The notes: generated by a model from the letters alone, not told the origin. A stretch of DNA of 64,000 nt from Acidobacteria bacterium 28-1 (GCA_002050365.1 MWYZ01000088.1:88074-152073); one strand, 5' to 3'. Numbered from the stretch's first letter, positions 1-9,603 are shown. Numbers and translations are program-made.

Positions 1-412
1 TGAGATGACCGGAGCCGGGCATTACATTAACAGTAGTAATTCCGCCGGCTTGAGCGCGTTGAATTCCGGAAGCGCGAACATTGAGCGAATCAAGCAAGCG
101 AACGTCCGGCTGAATCGGACTGGAGCCGTCCGCGCCTGTGCCTTCGCCGATATGACTATGAGAATCAACAAGTCCGGGCATAATCACTTTACCGCTCAAG
201 TTAACTGTAATGACATCCGACGATAAGCGAACGGTTCGCGCATCGCCGACCGCGGTGATTCTGCCGTTTTGAACAAGCAGAATTCCTTGCTCAATCGGCT
301 GTCCGACAACGGGTATTATTTTAGCGTTGATGAACGCCGTAGGTCTTTCCTGTCCGATTAGCAAACTGACGGCAAACAGAGAGATACCGATTAAATACAG
401 AAATTTTTTCAT
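1..412 (-). CDS. Amidohydrolase family protein, N-terminal part
   Basis: The gene runs off the left edge; only about 137 N-terminal residues are visible on the minus strand. The ATG at 412 opens a hydrophobic signal-like segment (MKKFLYLIGISLFAVSLLIG). The composite beta-strand start typical of imidazolonepropionase-like amidohydrolases follows (INAKIIPV, ILLVQNGRITAVG), then the metal-binding motif in VIMPGLVDSHSHIGEG. Proteins of this family are metal-dependent hydrolases of C-N bonds; the signal peptide suggests export to the periplasm. The substrate cannot be told because the C-terminal part is outside the window. Confidence 0.8.
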   Translation of the reverse strand, partial: MKKFLYLIGISLFAVSLLIGQERPTAFINAKIIPVVGQPIEQGILLVQNGRITAVGDARTVRLSSDVITVNLSGKVIMPGLVDSHSHIGEGTGADGSSPIQPDVRLLDSLNVRASGIQRAQAGGITTVNVMPGSGHL

Positions 413-654
413 TTTTGTTTCCTTCGTAAAAGTTAAAGAGAAATGCAAATCTAAATTGCAACGAAACCGTGCGCGTGTCAAGAATTCAGACACGAAAGGG
501 TGAAAAATCTCCCCGATTTTATTTGATTCAGGTCTAATAAATTCGAGTTAAATCAACTAAACTTAAAGTTTGCGCTGAAAGTCTAAAAACTTGGCACAGT
601 CTTTAAATGTAGCAGACCGAAAATCTGAATCTATATTTACTGGAGAATTGAGAT

Positions 655-1092
655 ATGAAAAAATTACTTGCATTATTTTTGGGACTCGCCTTTTTGCTGA
701 CTTCATTTGCGCCGGACGCTTTCGGGCAAACGAGACGTAAAAAGAAAAAATATCGGGGTTTGGCGACCAACACCGCAATCGTCGGCGGAAGCACAGCCGC
801 CGGTGCGTTAATCGGACGCGGGCGCAACGGCGCATTAATTGGCGCAGGCGCAGGACTTCTTTACGCTTCGAGCCGCAAGGGAACGAAACGTCGCCACGAA
901 AATTCAAAGGTTCGTCGTTACTCAAAAGTGGGCGGCGGCACATTGCTCGGGCTAGGAACGGGCGCGGCAGTCGGCGATAAAAAAGGAATGATTGTCGGCG
1001 GCTTGGCAGGCGCGGGCGCAACTTATCTTTACACGCACAACGGTAAAAAATACTATCGTGCGAAAAACGGAAGAGTATATTCGCGTAGATAA
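655..1092 (+). CDS. Secreted glycine-zipper protein
   Basis: 145 residues. An N-terminal signal peptide (MKKLLALFLGLAFLLTSFAP, cleavage near FGQ) is followed by a basic KKKKY stretch. Two Gly/Ala-rich hydrophobic segments come next (around residues 43-66, GGSTAAGALIGRGRNGALIG, and 92-124, GGGTLLGLGTGAAVGDKKG), spaced like the YMGG-type glycine zippers that insert into membranes. The C-terminus is basic (KYYRAKNGRVYSRR). GGAG-like ribosome binding site (ctggagaattgag) lies directly before the ATG. It is flanked by oppositely oriented genes, so it is monocistronic. The function is unknown; an envelope-associated role is inferred. Confidence 0.7.
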   Translation: MKKLLALFLGLAFLLTSFAPDAFGQTRRKKKKYRGLATNTAIVGGSTAAGALIGRGRNGALIGAGAGLLYASSRKGTKRRHENSKVRRYSKVGGGTLLGLGTGAAVGDKKGMIVGGLAGAGATYLYTHNGKKYYRAKNGRVYSRR

Positions 1093-1127
1093 AACTAATT
1101 TTTTCAATGCATTAAGCGACGGACTTT

Positions 1128-2894
1128 TTAAGTTTCGTCGCTTTTTTCGTTGATAGGCAAATTAACTAAAAATTTCGTGCCTCCTTTGGCATTAGCCGCA
1201 ACTTCAATTTTTCCGCCATGAGCGGTTACGATACCGTAGCAAACCGCTAAACCCAAACCTGTGCCTTTGCCCGTCGGCTTGGTTGTAAAGAACGGGTCGA
1301 AAATCTGTTTGAGATTTTTTTCCTCAATTCCGTTTCCGCTGTCGGCAATAAGAGCTTGAATTTCCTTGTTAGATTGGGAAGTTTTAACATACAATTCGCC
1401 GCCAACCGGCATCGCATCTCGCGCGTTGAGAAAAAGGTTCAGGAAAACCTGCTGCAATTGGTCGTGGTCGGCGAAAACCGACGGCAAATTTTCCGCATAA
1501 TCTTTTTTTAGGTGCAATCTCTGAAATGATTTGTCGAAACTCGCCAGGCGGAGACTCGTTTCAATCACATTATTTAAATCAACCAAACTTTTGGCGGCTG
1601 GACGGACACGCGCAAAATCCATCATATCGCGCGTAACCTGCGTGATGCGCCCAATCTGAGTTGAAATTAATTTTAATCTTTCCTGTGTCTCTGAATTCAA
1701 ATCATTTTTCGACTGCATCATTTGAATCAGCGAAGAAATCGAGGCGAGCGGATTGTTGACCTCGTGCGCGACTCCGGCGGAAAGCGTTCCCATTGCGGCG
1801 AGTTTTTCTGTTCGGATTAGTTGTTCGTTAAGTTGGCGAAGCTGTTCGATGTCGTCCGCCATTTTGCGGCTCATTTCATTAAACGATTCGGCAAGCAAAC
1901 CGATTTCGTCGTTGCTTCGTCGTAAATCTACTTCCGTTCCGTATTCGCCGTTTGTAACTTGAACGGCGGCGACCGTCAGACGCTGAAGCGGACGCGAGAT
2001 TGTGCGAACAATTAGAAGCACTAATAAAAGATTCGGCACAAGCGCGGAAATAACGCTGAAAACCAAATATCTGCGCCACGCTTCAAATGTCATTCCGTCG
2101 CGGAAAGCCCACCAGACAATCGGGATTTGAAAAATGATAAAACTGACGATCGCCACCGACGCGATGCTCAAAGCGATTTTGTAAGCAATCGGAAAAAGGC
2201 GAAATTGGTCGAGCGCGGTTTGCAGTGAGAAAAGTTTGAAGTTGGAAATCGCATAAGCGTAAATTAAAACGCCCGGCAGAACGAAAATCGTGCTATACGG
2301 CAGAAGCGCGTAAATCCCAAAAAATGGTAGAGCGATATTTGCCAGCGTTTTCAAAACGCCGGTAATTGCCACCGCCCAGAGAATCGCGCCAATTTGCTGA
2401 CCTTTTTGGGTGCCGCGATATTGACGATATTTCTTGTAAAGAACAAATGTGCCGTAACCGAAAACAAAATAAACATAACCGACAAAACCATACGCGAGCG
2501 GTGCCAGGTCAATGATAAATTTATTGTCATCAAAACCAACCGCGCGCCAAAGCAATCCTAAAACGGCGGCGGGAATTAAAACCAAGCACGGCGCAAAAAG
2601 AACGGCAGCTTTTCGGCGCGGCGTGCGTAAATTTTCGGGAAAAACCCAAGCGAAAACAACCAAAGCACACTGCATTAAAAGAGCGATGATAAAACTAGCC
2701 GAAGCCCACCAGTCGGCTGAAGCATTCTCGATTTGAAAATTCCAAAAAATTAAATCTTTGATTGTCCAGAGTGCGAGAAATGAAATAAATGCGGCGAAAG
2801 TTTGATGAGCGCGGTTACGCGGGTTGGCGACGAATACATAAAATCCGAGCGAAACTAACAGAAACAGCGCAAATAAATGTAAAAGGACGAGCAT
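1128..2894 (-). CDS. Sensor histidine kinase, 7TM-like input, HAMP, HisKA, HATPase
   Basis: 588 residues. The first 220 or so form six to seven hydrophobic helices resembling the 7TM input module of histidine kinases. Two further helices (about 240-263 and 278-298) lead into a HAMP linker (about 298-350, [19 protein letters not shown]). The phosphoacceptor His is residue 377 in [14 protein letters not shown], the NtrB/ZraS-like type. The ATPase has an N box ([12 protein letters not shown], near 490), G1 (IADSGNGI, near 520) and G2 ([14 protein letters not shown], near 545), all intact. It is an inner-membrane sensor that autophosphorylates and passes phosphate to a response regulator. No regulator gene is adjacent, so the partner is unknown. 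Confidence 0.92.
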   Translation of the reverse strand: MLVLLHLFALFLLVSLGFYVFVANPRNRAHQTFAAFISFLALWTIKDLIFWNFQIENASADWWASASFIIALLMQCALVVFAWVFPENLRTPRRKAAVLFAPCLVLIPAAVLGLLWRAVGFDDNKFIIDLAPLAYGFVGYVYFVFGYGTFVLYKKYRQYRGTQKGQQIGAILWAVAITGVLKTLANIALPFFGIYALLPYSTIFVLPGVLIYAYAISNFKLFSLQTALDQFRLFPIAYKIALSIASVAIVSFIIFQIPIVWWAFRDGMTFEAWRRYLVFSVISALVPNLLLVLLIVRTISRPLQRLTVAAVQVTNGEYGTEVDLRRSNDEIGLLAESFNEMSRKMADDIEQLRQLNEQLIRTEKLAAMGTLSAGVAHEVNNPLASISSLIQMMQSKNDLNSETQERLKLISTQIGRITQVTRDMMDFARVRPAAKSLVDLNNVIETSLRLASFDKSFQRLHLKKDYAENLPSVFADHDQLQQVFLNLFLNARDAMPVGGELYVKTSQSNKEIQALIADSGNGIEEKNLKQIFDPFFTTKPTGKGTGLGLAVCYGIVTAHGGKIEVAANAKGGTKFLVNLPINEKSDET

Positions 2895-3048
2895 TTACTT
2901 TTGTTTTAGCCTGAAAGAGTTAAAAAAGCAAAGACAACCAATTTTTAATCAGCCGTGCAGGCGTGCGAAAATCCTTTTCCGTAATGATTTTTCAGTTGAC
3001 TTTTAACAAAGATTTTGGGATTGCTGAGTAAGACGCGCCCGTTGATAT

Positions 3049-3720
3049 TTACCAGCCGAGAATAAAAGCGCAGACGATAAAAGTAATGCCGAAGGAAAGC
3101 GGCAAAAAATGTTTTAATTCGAGTTGATCGCCGCATTTCGTCAAGCGATGGAAAATTGCAAAGGCGGGCAAAGCCAAACTTCCGACTGCCGCGCCAAACA
3201 TCGCGCCGAATACTGCGCCGAAAAGGAAAATAATAATGCCGCCCGCGCCGCCTGCCAAAGCTCCCCACAAAAATCCGATAAACGGCAAAACCAAGAGCAT
3301 CTTCGACCAAGATAATCTTTCGAGTTCGCCGACTATTTTTCCGACAACTTTGCCCGAAAAGTATCCGACCACAGCCGAAATCAAGTTAACAATGGCAACG
3401 ACGCCGAGAATCCAAAAATCTTCACCGCGAAAATTTCCCGCGTTCATAAGAAAGCGTGCGAAAATTGCAGCCGGCGGAAATATGCCGAGAAGAAGTCCGA
3501 AATAGGCGAAGACTTGTTTGTCAGACAGCGGGTTTTTCATTAATGCCGCTTCCATTCTTTCTTTTTCAGAATGAAACAACATTTTTTCACGGGCAATTTC
3601 TAAGTTGACGGCGAGAAGCGTATCTAATCTTTTCTGCGTAAGGCTGTCGTCGCTCGTATTGCTTGAAAATGAGTTGAATTCGGTTGAGCGTGTAATAGTT
3701 TGTGTTCCTGCGGATTCCAT
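3049..3720 (-). CDS. Membrane protein of unknown function
   Basis: 223 residues, not recognised as a named family. The first 60 are polar, Glu-rich and probably helical (LNLEIAREKMLFHSEKERME). Four to five hydrophobic, Gly/Ala-rich helices follow (e.g. GALAGGAGGIIIFLFGAVFG near 150-170, and a C-terminal LSFGITFIVCAFILG). The N-terminus overlaps the preceding gene by about 97 bases in another frame; an internal Met (MLFHSEKERM) would shorten the overlap. The pair is probably translationally coupled. Confidence 0.6.
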   Translation of the reverse strand: MESAGTQTITRSTEFNSFSSNTSDDSLTQKRLDTLLAVNLEIAREKMLFHSEKERMEAALMKNPLSDKQVFAYFGLLLGIFPPAAIFARFLMNAGNFRGEDFWILGVVAIVNLISAVVGYFSGKVVGKIVGELERLSWSKMLLVLPFIGFLWGALAGGAGGIIIFLFGAVFGAMFGAAVGSLALPAFAIFHRLTKCGDQLELKHFLPLSFGITFIVCAFILGW

Positions 3721-4418
3721 AAATCTTTCTCCCGTTGTAAGACGCTTGGCGCAATGTCGGTTTGCAAATTCATCGCAAATAGTTTTTCGAGACTGTTTTC
3801 GGCTTGTTTATCTTTTAATAACCGTACAAACTTGACTGCTAAATTTTCAAGATTTTTTTTGTCCGTCATCGAATCGGACAATTTCCCAATCATTTGTAAA
3901 AAATCCTGCCGCGCTTCGGTTTGATGAAAGGCAAGTAGCTTTCGGTTGCGTCGGTGCAGACAATTTGCGGCAAGTTCAACGTTTGAATTTTCGGCTATGC
4001 GAAAAACTTCTTTTTCTCGTTCAGAAACTTTAGTAAAAGCTTGTTGATTGGCGAGGGTTAAACCAACGTATCGCTCAAGCGTTTCACGAAATTCAAAAAG
4101 CGAAAAATCCAGACGGCTTTCTGAAAATTTTTTTTCAATTTCTTTTTGGATTAGATATATATTACCTTCGTCCTCAGCTTCAAAAGCGGATGTCAAATAA
4201 TAATTAGAATGCAGATTCTTGTTTGAAACAAGAAATTGACGGACAAAAAGAAAAGCGAAAGGAATCCAAAAAAAGAATGTTAGGAAAACTTTGAGCCAAA
4301 TTATTGGTGATTCAGCTTCATTGCGGCTTTGTAGAAAATAATAAACGCCGAACGGTGCGCCGCAAGCTAAGTAAATAATAATAAAATCAGTCAAGTTCAT
4401 CGCAATCTGAATGGGCAA
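3624..4418 (-). CDS. Membrane-anchored protein of unknown function
   Basis: 264 residues; the more natural start may be the internal Met at 4400 (MNLTDFIIIYLACGAPFGVY). Two membrane segments at the N-terminus (about 8-30 and 42-62) precede a largely helical charged domain with repeated Lys/Glu heptad-like stretches (KKFSESRLDFSLFEFRETLE; SDSMTDKKNLENLAVKFVRL). The family is not recognised. It overlaps the start of the following minus-strand gene, so the two form a two-gene operon. Confidence 0.55.
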   Translation of the reverse strand: MPIQIAMNLTDFIIIYLACGAPFGVYYFLQSRNEAESPIIWLKVFLTFFFWIPFAFLFVRQFLVSNKNLHSNYYLTSAFEAEDEGNIYLIQKEIEKKFSESRLDFSLFEFRETLERYVGLTLANQQAFTKVSEREKEVFRIAENSNVELAANCLHRRNRKLLAFHQTEARQDFLQMIGKLSDSMTDKKNLENLAVKFVRLLKDKQAENSLEKLFAMNLQTDIAPSVLQREKDLWNPQEHKLLHAQPNSTHFQAIRATTALRRKD

Positions 4419-4751
4419 GGTTTGTGCCGCCGGCGAAGCGTAACTTCGGGGGTTATTTGTTCGCTCTCAAAAGCCTTAAAAATAAGAACAGCTGAAATAA
4501 ATAGTGGGAACAAATTATGCGATTGAATCGTTAGAGAAACTAGCAAAGCGCAAAAAATAAATTTTAGCCTTTGCAGAATGCAAAATTAAATTTTCATATT
4601 AATGAGAATGCAAAATTTATTTCTCACGAACGTCATAATGTGGCATTCGGATTGCTTAGACGAAAAGGAAGAGAATTAGATTCACCCTCAAAAGTATCGG
4701 ATTCATACAACATTCAAATATTTAAGGTTAAGGCAAAGTAAAAATACGACA
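4419..4751. other. Intergenic region, no gene seen
   Basis: 333 bases between divergently oriented genes, AT-rich, with no convincing ORF. It holds two near-direct copies of a short motif (gaatgcaaaattaaattt near 4575 and gaatgcaaaatttattt near 4607). It presumably carries the promoters for both flanking genes, but I could not assign -10/-35 boxes with confidence. Confidence 0.4.
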
Positions 4752-4967
4752 ATGACTGCAAAAGCAAAAATTAAAGTTATCAAGAAGAGCGAATTAAAAA
4801 TCGCGGAAAAACCCGTTATAATCGAAAAAAAATCTAACCAAGCGGCGCGTGAAATGGTTTCGACGGTTTCCAATTGGGTTAATGAATTCCAGCAACGCCG
4901 CCGCGACGAAACAAAACAAGCGATTGAAAAATTCTTCTCAAATCAACCGCAACCAACGGGCGTGTAA
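4752..4967 (+). CDS. Small basic hypothetical protein
   Basis: 71 residues, highly charged. The Lys-rich N-terminus (KAKIKVIKKSELKIAEKPVI) is followed by an amphipathic helix-like part (VSTVSNWVNEFQQRRRDETK) and a short disordered tail. No family is recognised. The coding bias, and a following sequence that matches a terminator-like gap before the SDR gene, make it a plausible gene; an alternative is a chance ORF. Confidence 0.45.
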   Translation: MTAKAKIKVIKKSELKIAEKPVIIEKKSNQAAREMVSTVSNWVNEFQQRRRDETKQAIEKFFSNQPQPTGV

Positions 4968-5159
4968 TTTTTTCATACAATTCTAGATTGCTGTTTTTGT
5001 CGAGTAGCCAATCTTCAATTTAATTTAGGAATAGTCATTTGTGGCTATTCCTTTTTTATTTGTGTAAAAATAAAATTAGATAAATATCAGCTTTTATTCA
5101 TAGACTTAAAACTAAATTGTTGTGCTAAACTGCTTGAAAGTTTAGAAACATCGGACAAT

Positions 5160-5921
5160 ATGAATGGAAAAGTTTGTATAGTTACAGGCGCAAGCAGCGG
5201 AATCGGACGCGCCGCCGCCACTCTGTTCGCTAAAAATAATGCACAAGTTGTTGCGGTCGGGAGGAATGTCGAAGAATTAAAAATTCTACAAACTGAGGCG
5301 CGAACTGCCGATGAAAATGTAACAATTCAAGTTGCCGACGTATGCGATTCGACACAAATCGAAAAATTAGTCTGCGACACGACAGACGCCTTCGGTCAGA
5401 TTGATGTTTTAGTGAACGCGGCTGGCATCATTTTGAACGGTTCAATCGAAAATACGACGCTCGACGATTGGGATGAAATGATGAATATCAATCTTCGCGC
5501 CGTTTTTTTTATGATGCAGCAATGCGCCCCGCATCTAGAAAAAACAAAAGGAAACGTCGTTAATGTTTCGAGTGTGGCAGGACTTCGCTCCTTTCCGAAT
5601 GTGCTTGCTTACTGCGTTTCCAAAGCGGCGATTGACCAATTGACGCGCTGCTCCGCGCTCGAACTCGCGACGAAAGGCATCCGAGTAAATGCCGTTAATC
5701 CGGGCGTGGTTGTAACGAGTTTGCACAAGCGCGGCGGAATGGCTGATGAAGATTATCAAAAATTTTTAGAAAATTCTAAAAAGACGCACCCGATTGGAAG
5801 AGTCGGCGAACCGGAAGAAGTTGCCGAACTGATATATTACTTAGCATCGGAGAAGGCTGCTTGGATAACGGGCGCAACTTACGAGATTGACGGCGGTCGC
5901 GCTCAAACTTGTGCTAGATAA
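5160..5921 (+). CDS. Short-chain dehydrogenase/reductase (SDR)
   Basis: 253 residues, the usual length for a classical SDR. It has the Rossmann NAD(P) motif TGASSGIG (residues 9-16), the NAG-like motif VNAAG near 90, the catalytic Ser in VVNVSSVAG (near 140) and YCVSKAA with Tyr and Lys (near 154-158). A PG motif (NPGVV) and the C-terminal YEIDGG complete the fold. It is an oxidoreductase for alcohols, ketones or sugars, of the FabG/glucose dehydrogenase subgroup; the substrate is not deducible. The metallo-beta-lactamase gene starts 4 bases after the stop, so the two are cotranscribed. Confidence 0.9.
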   Translation: MNGKVCIVTGASSGIGRAAATLFAKNNAQVVAVGRNVEELKILQTEARTADENVTIQVADVCDSTQIEKLVCDTTDAFGQIDVLVNAAGIILNGSIENTTLDDWDEMMNINLRAVFFMMQQCAPHLEKTKGNVVNVSSVAGLRSFPNVLAYCVSKAAIDQLTRCSALELATKGIRVNAVNPGVVVTSLHKRGGMADEDYQKFLENSKKTHPIGRVGEPEEVAELIYYLASEKAAWITGATYEIDGGRAQTCAR

Positions 5922-5924
5922 ACT

Positions 5925-6710
5925 TTGTCGAAAATGAAAATTCAACTTCTGCCCAGCACATTTGATGAAAACGGTTCGGCTTCGCCGCGCCAACATCTGG
6001 CGTGTTTTATAATTGATGACTGCGTAGCAATTGATGCGGGAAGTTTGGCGATGGCAGCGTCAACCGATCAGTGGAGTCAGATTCGGGACGTTGTTTTAAC
6101 TCACGCGCATCTTGACCACATTGCCGGATTGCCGCTTTTTATAGACGATTTATTTTCTACTTTGGACGCGCCAATTTTTGTTCACGCAACAAGAGAAGTT
6201 ATTGAAACGCTTGAACAGAATATTTTTAATTGGGCGATTTATCCGCGTTTTTGCGAGTTGGAAAATGTGAACGGCGCGGTAATGAAATATCAACCGTTTG
6301 AAATTGGGAAGGAATTTTTCGTCAAACATCTGCGCTTAAAACCAATTTCAGTCAACCACCGAGTTCCAACGGTCGGATTTATCATCGCCGACGGCGAAAC
6401 GACTTTTGCAATCAGCGGCGACACGGCGGAAGTTGACGGTTTCTGGCAAAGTTTGAACTCAGAAGAAAATCTCTCCGCGCTCCTGATTGAATGTGCTTTG
6501 CCTAATGAACTCGTAGAATTAGCCGACGCTTCACATCATTTAACGCCGCTCGGTCTGCAAAAAGAATTATTAAAATTTAATCGAAAGGAATGTTCGGTTT
6601 ATGTGATTAACATCAAACCGATGTATCGTGAAACCGTTGTTCGGCAGATTGCAGAATTAGGAATCGAAAACTTACAAATTCTTGAAATCGGACAAGTTTA
6701 TGAATGGTAA
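5925..6710 (+). CDS. Metallo-beta-lactamase-fold hydrolase, class II cyclic nucleotide phosphodiesterase-like
   Basis: 261 residues (TTG start at 5925; an ATG at 5934 gives MKIQLLPS and is equally possible). The metal ligands are visible in THAHLDHIAGLP (HxHxDH), a conserved His in the SVNHRVPTVGF region and the Asp of AISGDTAEVDGFW. The order of motifs, with a His in ADASHHLTP, resembles class II 3',5'-cyclic-nucleotide phosphodiesterases and related MBL hydrolases. It is translated directly after the SDR, which suggests a shared pathway, but the real substrate is unknown. Confidence 0.75.
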   Translation: MSKMKIQLLPSTFDENGSASPRQHLACFIIDDCVAIDAGSLAMAASTDQWSQIRDVVLTHAHLDHIAGLPLFIDDLFSTLDAPIFVHATREVIETLEQNIFNWAIYPRFCELENVNGAVMKYQPFEIGKEFFVKHLRLKPISVNHRVPTVGFIIADGETTFAISGDTAEVDGFWQSLNSEENLSALLIECALPNELVELADASHHLTPLGLQKELLKFNRKECSVYVINIKPMYRETVVRQIAELGIENLQILEIGQVYEW

Positions 6711-6730
6711 GAATTGTTATCCGATGCAAA

Positions 6731-6949
6731 TTATGGATTTTGCCGTTTAAAATTCACTGCTTCAAACTCGCTTTCGCGGTGTTCGCCGGCAAATCCGTAG
6801 AGTGTTACACGCCCGTTTCGCAAAACTTCATTAATCCGAAAAGTTCTTTCCTCGCGGCTTTTGCCCGGCATAATCTCGGCGCGAAAAGTTATCGGCATTT
6901 CTGGTCGCGCCCAAACATTTGGCGCGGGAGTTTCTTTGAAAATTTTCAT
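6731..6949 (-). CDS. Small conserved-looking protein, second of a coupled pair
   Basis: 72 residues, starting MKIFKETPAPNVWARPEMP. The same frame is open further upstream (to 7075), but that extension would run through the neighbouring small gene; the ATG at 6949 directly follows that gene's TAG (stop 6953-6951), a typical translational-coupling arrangement. The sequence looks beta-rich (ITFRAEIMP, RVTLYGFAGEHRESEF). The function is unknown. Confidence 0.5.
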   Translation of the reverse strand: MKIFKETPAPNVWARPEMPITFRAEIMPGKSREERTFRINEVLRNGRVTLYGFAGEHRESEFEAVNFKRQNP

Positions 6950-6950
6950 A

Positions 6951-7115
6951 CTAACTTTCCACTTCCTCTTTTTTCTTGTGCTTGATTTTCCGCTGCGCCG
7001 GATGTGCTTTTTCTTCCGGCTTGGCTCTGCCAAGCGTTTGACTCGGCGGCGCAATCGGTTTACGAATCGAGTCAAAAACGGGACGTTCCGTCTTTCTCTT
7101 TTTCTTGCTGTCCAT
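6951..7115 (-). CDS. Small Lys/Arg-rich protein, first of a coupled pair
   Basis: 54 residues, MDSKKKRKTERPVFDSIRKP at the N-terminus and a Lys/Glu-rich C-terminus (RKIKHKKKEEVES). It resembles an intrinsically disordered nucleic-acid-binding tail and no family is recognised. Its stop is one base from the ATG of the downstream partner. The intact frame and tight junction are the main support. Confidence 0.45.
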   Translation of the reverse strand: MDSKKKRKTERPVFDSIRKPIAPPSQTLGRAKPEEKAHPAQRKIKHKKKEEVES

Positions 7116-7259
7116 ACAACAGAAAATTTACACTAGAAAATCCTGACTGTCATCTGTGAAATTCTACTATTGACAACGGCGACAGAAAATTTCACTATTA
7201 AAAAGTTTTAGCTCTTAGCACGAGCAAACCGTATCAACTACAAAAACTAGGGGCAAAAT

Positions 7260-8237
7260 TTGAACGGAAGATTAAACCGCGGAAATCAGACCCAAAGAAT
7301 TTCTCAAAGGACAAATGAACATTTGCCCGTTCATTATCGCCGTCCCTTCTGGCTGCCCGCATCAAATTATTATATTTTGACATTATCCGCGACGGTTGCA
7401 TTCTTTTTTCTCGTCTGGGGAATTCTTCACGAGGGCGATGAAGAAACACCCTTTATAGTCGCCGGAATCGGAGCGAGTTTAGTATTGGGCAGCGCAGTCG
7501 TCATACGCGAAATTTTTCTTAGAAAAGCTCGCCATCGGTATTTGTTAGTTGAGAGAAAACTCGATTACAATGTGAAAAATTTTTCGCTGCCGTCAAAATT
7601 GAGCAATAATGATTTCGATAAACTTACTTTAGAAAAAAATGCGGCAATTGTTAAAGAAATTCAAAAAAAATCTGAAACGGTTCGTGGTTTGGGAAATTTT
7701 TCAAACGGGCATTTAGAAGTTTTTGAAATTTGCAACAAATATCTCTCGGTCGCTGAAAAGCAATTGGAGACGGTTAGAGTCGGCTCACCGCGCCTTGCCG
7801 GGTTGCGGCGCGGGCGTGAGATTGTCAGCGAACTACACCGCTATCATTTATTGTCTTGGGCGGAAATAGAAGCGCGTGAATTAACGCAGAAAGCCCGAAT
7901 TTATGTTACAGTTTCTGAAAAATTGAATACGGCGCAGGAAGCCCTAAATATAGTAGAATCAGCTTTGCAATTTTATCCGCAGGAAGCGCGTTTAACCGAA
8001 TCGGAATCGGCTCTACGAGATTTTATTGCTTCGATAAAAATTTCGCATTGGATTGAACAAGCGGAACGGTCGGCATTTAAAGGCAATTATAAAAGAGCGA
8101 TAAGCCTCTATCGAGATGCGCTATTTTTTCTCGACCGCGAAGATTTGAAAAATGAAGATCGGGAGGCAATCGCCGATAAAATAAATGTGGAGATTGAATC
8201 TTTGCGCCAGCTTTCGGTGAATAAAAAGTTATTATAA
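7260..8237 (+). CDS. Membrane protein with helical cytoplasmic repeat domain
   Basis: 325 residues from a TTG start (7260), chosen because an AGGGG ribosome-binding motif lies 8 bases upstream. Two membrane helices are near residues 40-58 (YYILTLSATVAFFFLVWGI) and 66-85. The long helical C-terminal domain contains TPR-like stretches (ARIYVTVSEKLNTAQEALNI; WIEQAERSAFKGNYKRAISL). The next gene starts 20 bases after the stop and encodes a zinc ribbon protein. The function is unknown. Confidence 0.65.
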   Translation: MNGRLNRGNQTQRISQRTNEHLPVHYRRPFWLPASNYYILTLSATVAFFFLVWGILHEGDEETPFIVAGIGASLVLGSAVVIREIFLRKARHRYLLVERKLDYNVKNFSLPSKLSNNDFDKLTLEKNAAIVKEIQKKSETVRGLGNFSNGHLEVFEICNKYLSVAEKQLETVRVGSPRLAGLRRGREIVSELHRYHLLSWAEIEARELTQKARIYVTVSEKLNTAQEALNIVESALQFYPQEARLTESESALRDFIASIKISHWIEQAERSAFKGNYKRAISLYRDALFFLDREDLKNEDREAIADKINVEIESLRQLSVNKKLL

Positions 8238-8256
8238 AAGGGGTTTAGAATAATTA

Positions 8257-8481
8257 ATGAGTACTCAGAAATGTCCTAGATGTAACAGCCAACGAGTTCG
8301 AGTCGGTTATCGTCACACATCTTTGTTTTCAAAGATTCTTTTTCGGTATAATTTGTTGTGCGACAACTGTAACTGGGAGTTCAAAGGTTTTGCCATTCCC
8401 GGCACGGTTTCAACCAGACCCACTAAAAAACGAAAAAAAACGGTTGAAGATAAGGACGAAAATAAAGCTGAAGCATTTTAA
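8257..8481 (+). CDS. Small zinc-ribbon protein
   Basis: 74 residues with two CxxC knuckles: CPRCNSQRV near residue 6 and CDNCNWEF near 37, the spacing of a treble/zinc ribbon. A basic, disordered tail follows (TKKRKKTVEDKDENKAEAF). It lies between the membrane protein and the polysaccharide export gene in the same orientation. Zinc binding is strongly suggested; the biological role is not. Confidence 0.7.
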   Translation: MSTQKCPRCNSQRVRVGYRHTSLFSKILFRYNLLCDNCNWEFKGFAIPGTVSTRPTKKRKKTVEDKDENKAEAF

Positions 8482-8526
8482 CCCTATTTATAATAGACCA
8501 GCGGGAATAACGACGAGTATGAGAAA

Positions 8527-9603
8527 ATGAAAAGTAAAAAGTTGTATCATTTCTCATATTTTTTTTGGCTCAATTTGTTTTGGCAAACATCGATTTTCGC
8601 TCAAACTCCGACACCAACACCTGAAATTATTTTAGAGAACGTTTCGGCATCTGCTTCAACATCGGTTTCTGCTGTCACAGACGAAATAAATTTAATACAC
8701 TTCGGCGATTTGATTGACGTTGATGTCATCGGAAGCCTCGAATACGATTGGCGCGGAACGCTCAATCCGGAAGGCTTTTTGGACGGCATTGATTTTATCG
8801 AAAATCCGATTTACGCCATATGTCGAAGCGAAGAGGAAATTGCCGCAGAAGTTGTAAAAGCATACAGCAAAACTTTGCGCGAACCGAAGGTCGTCGTCAA
8901 AATTCTCGACCGTTCAAACCGTCCGCTTTCGATTCTTAACGGCGCGGTCAAAACTCCGCAACGCTTTCAGATAAAACGCCCGATCTTCCTTAACGAATTG
9001 ATAATTATTTCAGGCGGATTGACTGAAACGGCAAGCGGCGAAATAAAAATTTTTCGTCCGCGAAATTTGAACTGCCAACAAAAAATTGCAGAAAAATCTG
9101 TTTCAACAGTTCTCGACGGAGAAAGACTTGAAAAAATTGTTACCGCCAGCCAAGACAACGGTTCAATTTACCTCAACATCAAAATTAGTGATCTGCTAAA
9201 GGGCAAAAAGGAATCCAATCCACAAATTTTAAGCGGCGATATTGTAACGGTTCAAAAAGCCGAATCAATTTATGTTATCGGTGGCGTGGCGAATCCAAAG
9301 CAAATTTCTTCAAGGTCAGAGATTACAATCAGCCGCGCCATTGCCAGCGCCGGCGGTTTAGCGAAAGACGCAAACGCGAAAAAAGTTACCGTCTATCGGC
9401 GTGAAGGCATTGAAACTATAAAAATCGAAGCTGACTTGGATAAGATAAAAGCTAATCTGGCGACCGACTTAATATTAAAGGCTAGTGATATTATAGAGGT
9501 TAGCCGAACTGGGCGTGAACAGAGAAAGTTTCCTCCAATTCTTAAAGTTGCGGAAGCAAGCGAGAAAAATTCCGCTAATCTTCCGCTAAGAATAATTGAT
9601 TAA
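8527..9603 (+). CDS. Polysaccharide export protein (Wza-like) with SLBB domains
   Basis: 358 residues. The signal peptide ends near WQTSIFAQ and is followed by a Thr/Pro linker. The Poly_export module is recognisable by FGDLIDVDVIGSLEYDWRGT and LNPEGFLDGI (residues 58-85). Two SLBB-like beta-grasp segments follow (around 140-160, ISGGLTETASGEIKIFRP, and 255-290, YVIGGVANPKQIS and AIASAGGLAKDANAKKVTVY). Family members form or gate the outer-membrane channel for capsule or exopolysaccharide. No kinase or polymerase genes are adjacent. It lacks a lipobox Cys, unlike Wza itself. Confidence 0.85.
   Translation: MKSKKLYHFSYFFWLNLFWQTSIFAQTPTPTPEIILENVSASASTSVSAVTDEINLIHFGDLIDVDVIGSLEYDWRGTLNPEGFLDGIDFIENPIYAICRSEEEIAAEVVKAYSKTLREPKVVVKILDRSNRPLSILNGAVKTPQRFQIKRPIFLNELIIISGGLTETASGEIKIFRPRNLNCQQKIAEKSVSTVLDGERLEKIVTASQDNGSIYLNIKISDLLKGKKESNPQILSGDIVTVQKAESIYVIGGVANPKQISSRSEITISRAIASAGGLAKDANAKKVTVYRREGIETIKIEADLDKIKANLATDLILKASDIIEVSRTGREQRKFPPILKVAEASEKNSANLPLRIID

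Noticed and set aside
655..1021. Minus-strand ORFs opposite the glycine-zipper gene
   Set aside because: Arg-rich composition without start signals; the plus-strand gene has a signal peptide and ribosome site.
4575..4630. Near-direct repeat gaatgcaaaatta/gaatgcaaaattta as an operator
   Set aside because: Only two imperfect AT-rich copies and no regulator gene nearby; not enough to support a binding site.
6731..7075. Single 114-residue minus-strand gene
   Set aside because: Its N-terminal 42 residues are an Arg-rich shadow of a separate small ORF; the ATG at 6949 directly after that ORF's stop gives a better pair.
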